From the NCBI RefSeq assembly GCF_014356525.2, contig NC_052516.1:26180070-26244069 (forward strand): a stretch of 64,000 nucleotides of DNA, read 5' to 3'. Source of the DNA: Nilaparvata lugens. Its lineage: Eukaryota; Arthropoda; Insecta; Hemiptera; Delphacidae. Both the position numbers and the translations under genes were made by a program. The notes below the pieces were generated by a model. It did no database searches. It was not told where the DNA came from and saw only the letters and a list, made by a program, of their open reading frames with translations. Below, in pieces: positions 13,901 through 25,900 of this stretch (positions are counted from its first letter, which is position 1; the number at the start of each line of letters is the position of its first letter).

Positions 13901-16900
13901 GTACTTACATTGATAAATTTTATTTCATTTCTTTCTCTGACCTCCTACAAAAGGGTACATGGATCTGTCAAATTTATACAACAAGAAAATAATGTGTACT
14001 ATCATAGAGAAACAATAGCGTGAGTAGAAATCCCATGGTATAGGGAGTTTATGTCGTAACTTTTACTGTTATCTCCAGCCGATAGTCCACATAGTTCTTT
14101 CCCGTGAAGCTGTTTGACACTGGTAGTCTCTCATATTGAGCTGTTTATACACTCACACCCCAACAAAACAGTAAAAATCGTCAGTAATCGGCTTGAGTTA
14201 ACAGTAAAAGTTGCGACATGAACAACTCATTATACCAAGGGATATCTACTTACGCTAATGTAATATTCTTCTATTGATTCAATGACACACAATTATTTTT
14301 AAAAATAAATTGAACTCCTATTAAAAATTTATTTCAAAAATAAAATATCCATTGAACTCCTTCACTGAATATGCACCAATAGACAGCAGCTTCCTTCTCA
14401 ATAGAATTCTAAATTTCCTTTCTGATAATTCTTTCCAAGTGAGATGGCAACAAGTTGTACATTCGAATACCCGAGCTCTGTAAACCTCGTTCATACATGC
14501 TACTCCGGTGCGCATCCTCTATCAAATCATCTGTAACATTGATACTGATATTGTGATATTGGATTTTTAATCTCACTATTTTTCGTAATCTTGAAACAAG
14601 AAAATTATTCGTAAAACTAAACTTGTAAACAAATATTATTAAAAAATGAACATTAACAAGAATAATTTTTCAAATTCAAATTTTTTTATTTATTCAAGTA
14701 AGTTACAATACATTCTGGTTCATACACGAATCTACAATAAATTACAGTACAACAGCCAATTATGCAACAAATTTGACATATTATGAAAACTTATTAATTA
14801 CAATGAAGATTGAATGCAACATTAGAATATTGATAATATAGTATTGTAATATAACTACATAAATCAGCGGTGTTTCAACAATGAATAAATGATAATTTCA
14901 ATGAATAAATATACACACCACTATATATTATATGTGTTGGGGTATAAGTAATTAGTTGCTTATTGCGTGTAATAATTACTATTTACAAACTTCATTCACT
15001 GATATGGAATTAAAGCTTTTTATAATAAAATTAGTAAAAATGTATAATACAAACAAACAAAATTATGGAATTAGTAAATAAATATTAATGTTATATTAAG
15101 GATAATAATAAGAAAGGTTATTTTTAGAAAAATGAAAAACAGTAAAGAGTGGAATGAAGAATAAATAGTTTCAATATTTACAGTCTAACTAAATTTTCAC
15201 AATTTTCCACTCCAATATCAACCAACCAGGAAAATAAACTTTTCTTGAACCTGTGTCTATTGAATTCTTCCCTAATGTAACTTGGTATTGAATTATAAAT
15301 TTTTGGTCCCAAATATGTGTAGTTTCTTTGCCCAAATGTAGTGTTCATCCTTGGTACTATTGAATACGTGTTTCTCTGCCTTGTTTGATGGTTATGATCT
15401 GCCAGTCTTATGTGTTCGTTGTTTCTCCTCATTCGCGTGATGATAGCCTGGATGTAGAGTTGTCTTACACTCAGTACTTTACTGTCCTTGAAAAGAATGT
15501 TCGTGGGGAATTGATTCTCCTTGAAGCCTATTATTTTTAGTATTCGTTTTTGAAGTTTATAGAGAGGTTCAACATGTGTAAAATTCGTAGCTCCCCAGAT
15601 AATTATGACGTATCTTAAAATTGATTGCACTAAAGAAAAATAAACAGTTTTTAATGTCTCATAGTTGAGGATTTTACGGAGTTGATAGAATTTGTAGAGA
15701 AGCTTCCTGATCCGGGTAATTGATAGATTAATGTGCTTGTCCCATTTGAATTTGTTGTCCACTATTGTTCCTAAATATTTTATTTCATTGACTTGTTGAA
15801 TTGAAGGGCAATCACACGGGTTGTTGGTGCTTCCACAGTGATGCAGGATTATTGAAGAATCCGGTGGTCTCGTCCGTTCTGTCAGAGAAAAGGCTAAAAA
15901 TTTCGTTTTTGTTGCATTTACTGTAAGCAAATTTTCTCTTAACCATTTATCGACTTTGATCAATTCTTCCTGTGCCAGATTAAAAACTTCCTCCCAGGTG
16001 TTTCCTTCAAATAGTATACACGTATCATCAGCAAAAGCTATTACTCTTCCTCTTATCTTAATTGAACATAGCTCATTTGCATATGCCAAATACAGAATTG
16101 GCCCAAGAACTGTTCCTTGGGGAATCCCAAACATCGTTTCCTCTGAACTGAGATGTTCTTCAACTTTGACTTTTTGACGCCGGTCACAGAGGTATGATCT
16201 ACACCATGCTAGAGGAACTCCTCTAATTCCCATGGCTTCTAATTTCTTCAGCAGCAAACTGTGATTAACAGTGTCAAAAGCTTTTGCTAGGTCCAGGAAC
16301 ACTGCTGCACATTTTTTGTTATTTTCTAGCTTATCTGTGACAAAATTTGACAATTCTAATACCGCATCTTCTGTACTCCTCCCCTCACGAAAACCAAATT
16401 GATTCCTAGATAGTAAGTTGTTTTTTTCCATGTAATTCACAAGACGTTTCTTTACCAGTTTTTCCAAAATCTTAGAAATATTGCTTATAAGTGAAATAGG
16501 CCTGTAATTGGTGGCATTTGTTTTGTCGCCTTCTTTATGTAATGGTCTAACACATGTCTCTTTCATAGCTTTTGGAAAAATTCCTTTTGACAGACTTAAA
16601 TTAAATATGTGAATTAATGGTTTTACAATTACATTTTTTATCGACTTCAATGTTCTATTATTGATTCCATCAAGTCCTGGAGCACTGTCATTTCGCAAAC
16701 TACTAATAGCTTCAAGAAGCTCATCTTCAGTTACTGGGTGAAAGTAGATGGAGTGTAGAGTTCTTGTAACAGGTCTATATTGGGATATGATTTGGTCTAG
16801 TGGTTTTCTTAAGGAATCTATTATTGTCTCCGCCATTTCTTCACCTACATTTGTGAAAAAGTTATTCATGTGGTTGAGCACAGTTTCTGGATTTTCCTTT

Positions 16901-19900
16901 AGATTGAAAATCCTATCATCTATTTTAATAGCATTCAATTTCATTTTTGTTTTTGATTTAGAGTCAGTAGCATCTTTGATTACTTTCCACATTTTTTTAT
17001 TATCCTTTCCAGCTTCATACAATTCTCTCTATAGTATTGGTCCTTTGTTTCATGAATTAAAGCTGTGAGTGTATTCCTATACCGACGATAGAAGTTGGTT
17101 AAGTTAATGTTGTTTGGGTCTTCCTTTCTTCTTTTGTTGAGTAGATTTCTGGTTCTTATTGCTGCTACTATACCTCTGGTGATCCATGGTTTGATGGGTT
17201 TGTACTTCTTCTGCCGCCGATGCTGCTTGATATTATTTTGTATATGTTGTCTCAGAGTTGATAAGAAGGTGTCATAAGATGTATCTGGATTATTATCTTC
17301 TAAAACATGAATCCACTCCTCATTCAGTAGTTCATTCTTCAAGCTATTAATGTCTATTTTCTCGTTTATTTCATGTGTTCCAGTTCATTTGCACTATTTC
17401 TCGAAATATGTTGCACTCCTAGAATTGTGGTGAAGTGGTCAGTTATTGTTGATTCATAAATGATTGGAAAAAGATTATCTCTGGAGTTGGTAGCAATGTG
17501 ATCTATGCAAGAAGCAGTTTCTGTTGTAGTTCTGGTTGCTTGCTTAATGCAGAGTCTGAGCCCATGCTCGCTTAGAAGATCGCAGTAGTCATTCAATTGA
17601 TGATGTGGACGAATTTGAAGGGTGTTAATATTCATGTCTCCGGCACATATGACTTGTTGCCCTCTTAATTCATTCAGGATCGATTCTAAGTCACTCAGGA
17701 AATCTGTAATATCATTGAAGGACGGTGATCTGTATATTGCAAGGATGTTCCACTTTTTGTCTGCTGCATCCAACCGAATATGTAGGACATTTGCCTGGTT
17801 AATATGTAGCTCAACACATTGTACATTTATACTATCTTTAACATAAACAACTACACCATCATTTTGTAATGGGTTGTTTATGGTGGAAAATACATCATAT
17901 CCTCGAATGGACTGGAGTACAAATTCAGTCCTAATCCAGCATTCGGTTAGAATAATAACATCAAAAGAAAAATTAATGTCGCACAATTGAATCATCAGCT
18001 CATCAAAATTTCTTCTGATACTCCTTATATTGAGACAGAAGATGCTCAAATCACAAGAACTCAATGCTGCACAAAGTTGTTGACTGTTGTTGATCACTTC
18101 ATCGTTTATTTCTTCAAAATAATCAAGATCCTCGAAGCTGAGCAAATTTGATAAGTTGTTGTTACTCATTATTTAAACTCTCATTAATCCCTTCCATGTT
18201 TCTTTCATTCCAGCTTAAGAGAAACTCTTCACTAACATCCTTTAGTTTTCGAATTAGGGTCAGCACTAAATCTTCTTGCCCTGTTGTGATATATCTGAAG
18301 GTTTGTGTGTGTCTGCTCATTGCTACTATTACATGTTGTGTGCTGTTATATATTCCAAGTTGTTTTTTATTGTTCCTTATCAGAACTACATTCTTGTGAG
18401 TTAAGCCCTGTGCTTCATGAATTGTATGGACTTTAATTGAAGGGTGAAGTTTTGATTGCAGCTCTTCTAGCACTGTTTTCTTCTCGAGCTGAGTGAATGT
18501 AAGAATCAGAGTGTTAGGTTCAAGTGGTCCAAGTTCTCCATTTGTTATTGGAGGTCTGACGGATAACAGGACCTCATTTTTCGTACCAATGTCCTGGTAG
18601 TAGCTGGAAAGGATGTAGCAGACGTCTATTGGACACCTTCTAGTTACTGTTTGATGGATTCTCTTCTCACAGAGAGATGAAATGTGTGACCATTCAGCTG
18701 TTAATTTACTTCTCTCTATGTAAGGTATTTGGTTTGAATCTCCTAGCAGAATAATCTCAGAAGCACCAGCGAGAGATGAGACAAATCCCACGAAACCTGC
18801 ATGCATTAATACTGCTTCATCTATGAAAACACGTTTGTACTGCTTTTTTGATCCGTTTATTATAAAAGATGAAACTGTTCTATAATCCTGTTTAATTATT
18901 CTTTCATATTTATTTTTGTGAATTCTATTCACCTCTTGCCTAATTTCATTTATTCCAGCTCTTGTCTGACACAAAATGAGATCTTTACCTGGTGTATGTT
19001 GCTGAAGGATAAAGTGAGTTTTACCACACCCTGGAACTCCATCCATCCAAGTTATTTTTGGCATCTTACAATTTGTGATGTCTACTTTTAGAATATTCTT
19101 CAGTAGCTCAGCATTCAGCATGATTTGGGTGTCTCTACTGACTAGAATATACTTTTCCTTAGTTAAGAATGACTTTGTTGTTTCATGGTAGGGTACGTAT
19201 TTTCCTTCATTTTCAAAACAGAAGCCCATTCGATATGTAGTGGATGTCGGCCACAGGAAAGTCTTAAGTCGATTGTCGTAGATGTTCATCTCGTTTTGCC
19301 TTATCTCTTGAATACATGCTGCTGAAGAAGAGATATTACTATTCAGTGATGATAGTACTCCCCTATATAAATCCGCATTCAGAACATCATACTGTTGAAT
19401 AAAGTTCCTGATTTCTATCATACTGTTCAAATAAGCATAAAGAATAGAATCATACGGTAGGTATCCTTTTGGACAATCTTCAGAGCCATCGTTTTCATGT
19501 GGTATATCCAAGAACTTTAGATTGTTTATTCCTCTGTAATAGAATACATAATTCAGGTTTTTTTTTTAATTACTAAACTTAAAATGTCCAAGCATGTAAA
19601 CTCGGAGTCAATATCAAAAGAATCTATTCCAATCGTAATGTTGTATTTATTTATCGATGCATATTCGTCTATTACCAGTAAGAAGTCACGGATACCTAAT
19701 TGAGCCTCATTGTTATTATTTTGCGCTAATATCAATGTCAATGAATTTTTAACAAGATGAAAACGAATTGAGCTATTATTTACGTTCCGTAAATAAACAG
19801 TAGGTAAGCTATTGTATTCATCTTGACTCAGCGTTTTCTTCTTGATTGAATGTGCAACGCCTTCTGAAATACGTAAACTATTTTTATTCCAGCGAGCTAA

Positions 19901-22900
19901 TGATAAATTAAAATCTGTATATTGACCAAAGCTGAAAATCAAAGACGTCCTACTTTTTGCTGACTGTTTTATTAATTCTGTTTTTTTAATAGATGATAGG
20001 AAATCTTGAATATCTATTTTTATATTTGATGCTGTGAATTTATTTGATGATTTTGAGCTGGAAATTCAATTTCTAATCTTTTTAAGCACTTCCATAATTT
20101 GTTCGATCAATTGATTGTTGCAATGCTTTCACATAGCTGGGACACTTTAGATAGTTCACTTTGTGGTCTGAGGGTTTATCAGCTCTTTTGCAGTTAAAAC
20201 ATACTGGAGGTTTATCGATTGAAGGGCAGGTTTTGATGTTGTGTCCTGTGATGGAGCAATGACCACAGATATCTTCTTCCTTTTTACAATGTTTTGTGAT
20301 GTGCCCATAGACTTGACATTTATAGCACCTTTGCACTGCATGGTAATCATTAACTCTACATGATGTCATATCTATAAATATTTTTTTCTTATTAATTATT
20401 GCTTTCCTAATTTCGGGTTCACATTCTACTACCCAATGCACGGAATCCTTGTTTTTCGGCCCTAATTTGAATGATGGCTTGCAACCTTCTTCAAATTTTT
20501 GTTTTTCTATTCTTGAATTGACAAAATTTTTGTTATATATTTCTTCAGTTACCTCTTTGTTAGTGAGATCAGATGGAACATCATAAACAATTATCCTGGG
20601 TTTTTTATTTTGGGGCTCACTTATCTTGATTTGATCATTATTTACAGCTTTATTCTTCAATAATTTCTTTTTGTCCTCTAGAGAATCCAGAACAATGAGT
20701 AAACCTCCTCCTCTAACGGGTACTGTCTTTTTTATTTTAATGTTATCCTTTCTCGCGATGTTGGTTTTCAGTGTTCCTTTTATTTTTTCACTGTCTTGTT
20801 TCTCATTACCGGTGGAATTTGAGGGTTTAATTAAGACTACCTGTTCTTTTGGAAGGATTTTCCTGACTTGATTATTGGACTGGGGATCGCTTGAAGTAGC
20901 TTTTTTTGGTAGTTGTATCATGTCTGCGTAAGTAATAGGCCTGTCTTTATTTTTAATTTCCTGAACAGATTTGCTTATGTCCTGTAATGAGTCATGAATT
21001 TTCGGATGCCCTAAAGAATCACTTATTTGGCTAATAGTAACTGCTCTCGTTTCTACTTTCACGATTACCAATGCTAATTTTTGAACTAATTCTAAGAAAT
21101 TATCATATTCGGCTCTGGAAACCTTGTTTTTTTTTAAATTCTGACGAAGCCCATTCCTTGAATTCCGAAGAGATACTCTTCATGTTCATTATGTCTGTGT
21201 TGAATTCACTCAGCAATAATTGTTCAACAGTTTCCATTTTACCTGGTTGTTCTCGTACTTTGAGTCCTTGGTTCCCTGGAAAGTTATCCTCTTCTTCCTC
21301 CTCCTCGAATTGCGGGATCAGTCCATCCGGTGGTTTGGTTGGTGACCTCATCTATCCGACGACGATGACGTATGAAGATAGCTGCTGTATGGTTATGTTC
21401 CAGTGATCCACTTATTGATGAACGATGATTGTTTTGAAAACTATCACTACGGTGAAACTAAACTACTAAGATGTTTACTCTACGAGCGCTGCTGTAAGAC
21501 TGAGTTTATAATGCTGTAAGACTGAGTTGATAATACTATCTTACGTCACATGGACGGGAAGCGGCCTTTTGCAGGCGAGAATGATGTTTCTAGTCGAGGC
21601 GTCAGCCGAGACTAGAATTTCATTTGAGCACTGCAAAAGACATTCACGTCCAAGTAACGTAAACTATTTTTTGTCATAATAAACTAAAGAAGAATAATTG
21701 AGAAATATAAAACATTACCTGCTTGTGTTGAAGTTACTACATGCATTCTATAAACATAACCGAAATTGACATCAGAAATTTGCGGAAATTGACAAAACTT
21801 CCACCTGGAGCGCTGAAGGTGGTTTTTTGTAGCAGTTTTGCTGTTCCTATTTCGGAACTAGGAAACATACTCGACTGTGAACAAAACATATGGTTTCATT
21901 ACAGTAGAGTATGCTGTAATGAGAATCATATGTTTATTTGCTCTGCAAACAGCCGTTTGCAGATTTCATGCATGGAAAACAGCTGAGATTGAATGACTAT
22001 GACAAAAAATATTAAAATTAAAACAATAAATGATTCTTTAAATTCACCTTATTCAAATAGGGCAACCCCTGCAACCTCGACAACGAATTCATCAGAACCT
22101 GATCGCGCTGGTAGGTCAGCATCACAATGGTGAACTGTTCCCTGGGGCTATTGCCCCCCAAACTGTCGCAGAACTCCTTGCCGGCACCCCCCGCCCCGCC
22201 GCCGATTGGCCTGAACCCCACCCCCGACCCGAGGAACTTGGCATCTGAGGGCAGCAGGGGGTCTAGCGGCAGAAAGGGGTACAGGTGAAAGGGGTCGCCA
22301 CCCCCCTCGTTCCACATCTCGTAGCCCTGCGTCACGAACAGCGAGAAGTTGCGTCGGAAGGCAGGGGACGGGTAGGGGGGCTCCAGGGGACCCAGGCTCT
22401 CTTCCGGCTCCACTATTGCGTCTGGTTTCACCGGCTATAACAACAAAACCCAGTTAGTTATTTGTCATAAATTGGAAAGTATAGATAAATTATCATCCAG
22501 TTACTATGAAAATGGACAAATTAGAATATCCTTGTAAAATCTAAATTATAATCAAGGTAATAGATAAATTATCACCCACTCTTCTAAACATTTTAAAAGT
22601 TATTTGTAATAAATTGGAAAGTATAGATGAATTATCTCGTTACAATAAAAATAGACGAATTATAAAATCCAGGTGGAATCCATATTATAATCTAGGTAAT
22701 GGATGAATTATCAACCATCATTAGAAAAATTTCAAGATATTTTCCATAAAATAGAAAGTAAAGATTAATATTATCATCCACCAAGTTATTTTATTGAAAT
22801 TAGTTGAAAAATAATACCATAGTACCCTTTAAAAAAAACTTTAGTTTAAAGTACAAAAACAACTAGTTTTGGATGTTTAACCTATTTTAAAGTTTTAAAA

Positions 22901-25900
22901 TTTGAAAGGAAATTTAAAAATAAACTCTTTTTCAACTAACAAATCAGGTAGCCCTGACGAAATACGTTTTTAGAATTTATTGAAATTATATTCCATTGCC
23001 TGTAACGGAACACATTCAGTAATTGCCAAAAACAAGAAAGTACAAAAAAATCAAACCGATCTCCAAATCAATCAATCAAAAGATTCAAGATTCTTTATAC
23101 TGGGAATTGATAGAATAAGAATAGCATTGAATGAATCTTAAGCTGTTGCATATGACTCTCATACGATTCATGAGAGCTTGATTAGGACAGCAGCCGTGTC
23201 TTTGCAAATAAATAATCTTGAATCTTTGAACGGGGAATTGATAGAATAACATTGAATGAATCTTGAGCTGTTGCAGAGACTCACATAAGACTCATGCTCG
23301 ATCAAGATGGCCGACGTATCCTGCCTTGGGCGAGGCGGCAACCCCAGCCTATCCCTGACCGTGGCAATGACCGTGTCTATGATGGCTTGCAACGTTGCCA
23401 TGTATCGTTCCCACAGCAGCCGGCCTTGGCGTCGCATCACCAGGATGTCCGCGTCGCCGAACGCACGTAGCAGGAAGTGCAGCTCTGGCAGTCGCGCGGC
23501 CGGCAAGTGGATCACCGCCTTCTTCCAGTGGATCACCTGTCACAAACACAATCAACAATATTTATTTATTCAATTCTTTATTGCCAAAATTTAACAACAT
23601 AACAAATCAAAGGTTAATAAATCAAACACTTATCACAAGAAAATAGAATAAAATTAACTACCCAGAACTAAAAAACTAAAAATTGGCACAATTAAGCTCG
23701 AGGAAACGAGCTTTGCTCTGGAGTGTAAAAGCATAGAAAATTTGTAACGAATTTATAGTTTATATTTATTTATTCATTTTCTCAGTCGAACAATTTATTT
23801 TTACAGTTATATGAGGAGGCAGAACAGGCTTATGCCCAAAACTGTCCCTTTTCAAATTTACACTACAGTCCAAATCAAAATATAGGTTAAGCTACTATCA
23901 CTTAAAAAAATAACAATTTATTCACACTTAAAAAAACAAACATCATCAATTACAAATAGATATACTATGAATTCGATTTAGAATGATATACTATGTTTGC
24001 TACAATATTATTTGTTAATATACTATGTACTATTCTACACTAACAGCATCTAGTTACTATTTTGGACTTTCTGAAGTAAACATGTTTTCTAAAAAAAGAG
24101 AAATAAACAAAAATAAGTTTCTCTTGCTGAATTTTTCTTCTCGTGAGATCAGCTGAATGATCCCACACATGCACTCGTTCACTCACTTCCATTACGGTTT
24201 TGAAATTTTGACGACAAAATTTCCAGCTGTTTTTCCAAGGAAGTATTTATCCTTTTAATGTCGTTCAGCGAGTTTTCCCAGGGATGAGACTTAATGCAAT
24301 CGAATTTTATATCATAAACCTACTATGTTAAAAATTTCGTGAAAATCGTTAGAGCAGTTTTCGAGATCCGTTGAACATAAATATATACCCATATAACCAT
24401 ATAACCACATAACCATATAAATATATATATATATATATTTTTATATATATACAGAAATTGCTCGCTTAATATAATAGGATTAGGTTAGCACAAACAATAC
24501 AATGATTGGAAAAGAAAAAACAGGCTATTGCCCAAAACTTTTTCAATTTCCTGTGTTAAGAATTAATATGCCATCTAGTAGTGATTGTGTTAACTACTTG
24601 GATAATTGAAACGCAATTACATTCCCCTCTCCTCCTTTCCTATTCCTTTCTTGACGTTGGCTGTGTGCGAACCAGACCTGTTCCCGCTCAGACGTCTCCA
24701 AGTCAACACATCATGTCATCTCGCTACCATAGCTATTTTTGTGACGCTCTCAACTCAACTTTCCGTAAGTTTTCTCACCTATGTTATTACAGTCATTGCT
24801 TACATATTAGTAAACTCGGTCCTCCGTAAATTCTCATTGTGTTATCTCTCACATCCTGATTTAGTTTCAAATTGTCCGAATATTATACATAGGTTATGTC
24901 CATTTCAATTTCTACACCAAATCACAATCTGAAAATATAAATTGGAATAAAACAAACAACTTTAAATGTTGATAGATTGATAATAAAACTTTCGTGAAAA
25001 CATGAAACAAACAAATATGTTGCCTTTTGTACAATAGTCTGTTTATCGAAAAGAGTGACTTCAATAAATACAAATTACTGTTCTAGCTGGATTCCCACCA
25101 GTGTGAGTAAACAGTGAAAATATTATAGTTGAATTAAAATAACTTCAAACTTGGAGGGATATGCGGAACAGAGAGATGGAAACCAGTTCAGCCAATTAGA
25201 GTGATAAATAGTCATAGAGACAAGTGGCTGTTGCCTAGTTTACGAAACAGGCTCTGTCGATGCAGTGCTTTCAGAGAGGAAACTAGGTATGTGTATCATG
25301 AGGTGTTGAACACTCACTAGAGACTGTAGAACGCTGTCCGCTTCAACAGGGCAACATCGCCGCCGCTGTATCCCTACTTTTCTCGGCTCTGCATATCCCT
25401 CCAAGTCGGAAGATATTTTAATTTAAAACCCCCCTTTTTTGCACCACAGTTATTGTATTTGGTATATTGTGATTGTTGTTGTGTTGCATGTGTTCATTTG
25501 TATTCATTATTTATTTTGTGAGTGAATAAATAAAATTGATTGATTGATTGAATAATTAATGATCTGTGAAGAAAATTTGTCAGTTTACTAAATGATTTGT
25601 TGACCGAGCGAAGTGAGGTCTAAGATTCAAGTAGACGATTTGGCATTTCTCTTAATGTTTATATGTTGCGCATTTGCGGCGAAACGCGGTAATAGATTTT
25701 CATGAAATTTGACAGGTATGTTCCTTTTTAAATTGCGCGTCACGTATATACAAGGTTTTTGGAAATTTTGCATTTCAAGGATAATATAAAAGGAAAAAGG
25801 AGCCTCCTTCATACGCCAATATTAGAGTAAAAATCAGACTATAGATTTATTCATCATAAATCAGCTGTCTAGTGGACTATAATACTACCCGTTTAAAAAC

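Larger units (their letters stand above)
14683..21534 (-). mobile_element. Near full-length LINE with a viral-type SF1 helicase ORF
   Basis: About 6.85 kb, same strand as EXTL3 and inside its intron 9. Order 5' to 3': two 22-bp tandem repeats at the start, an ORF1 with zinc knuckles, a second ORF ending in an SF1 helicase, a third ORF with APE endonuclease and reverse transcriptase, a ~495-bp 3' UTR, and a tail reading AATAAATAAAAAAA. The reverse transcriptase looks like the CR1/Jockey/L2 part of the LINE tree, but I cannot place the clade without a tree. Frameshifts break every ORF at least once, so this copy is probably dead, yet all catalytic motifs are intact, which suggests recent activity. 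I found no clear target-site duplication. Confidence 0.9.

Noticed and set aside
18162..19511. Helicase as an endogenous viral element inserted by chance
   Set aside because: Its orientation, the 8-nt overlap with the endonuclease ORF, its placement between two LINE ORFs, and the absence of other viral genes all favour it being part of the LINE.
18162..19511. Helicase as a Helitron (Pif1-type) protein
   Set aside because: Motifs match the viral Hel1 group, not Pif1; there is no Rep HUH motif nearby and no Helitron end structure.
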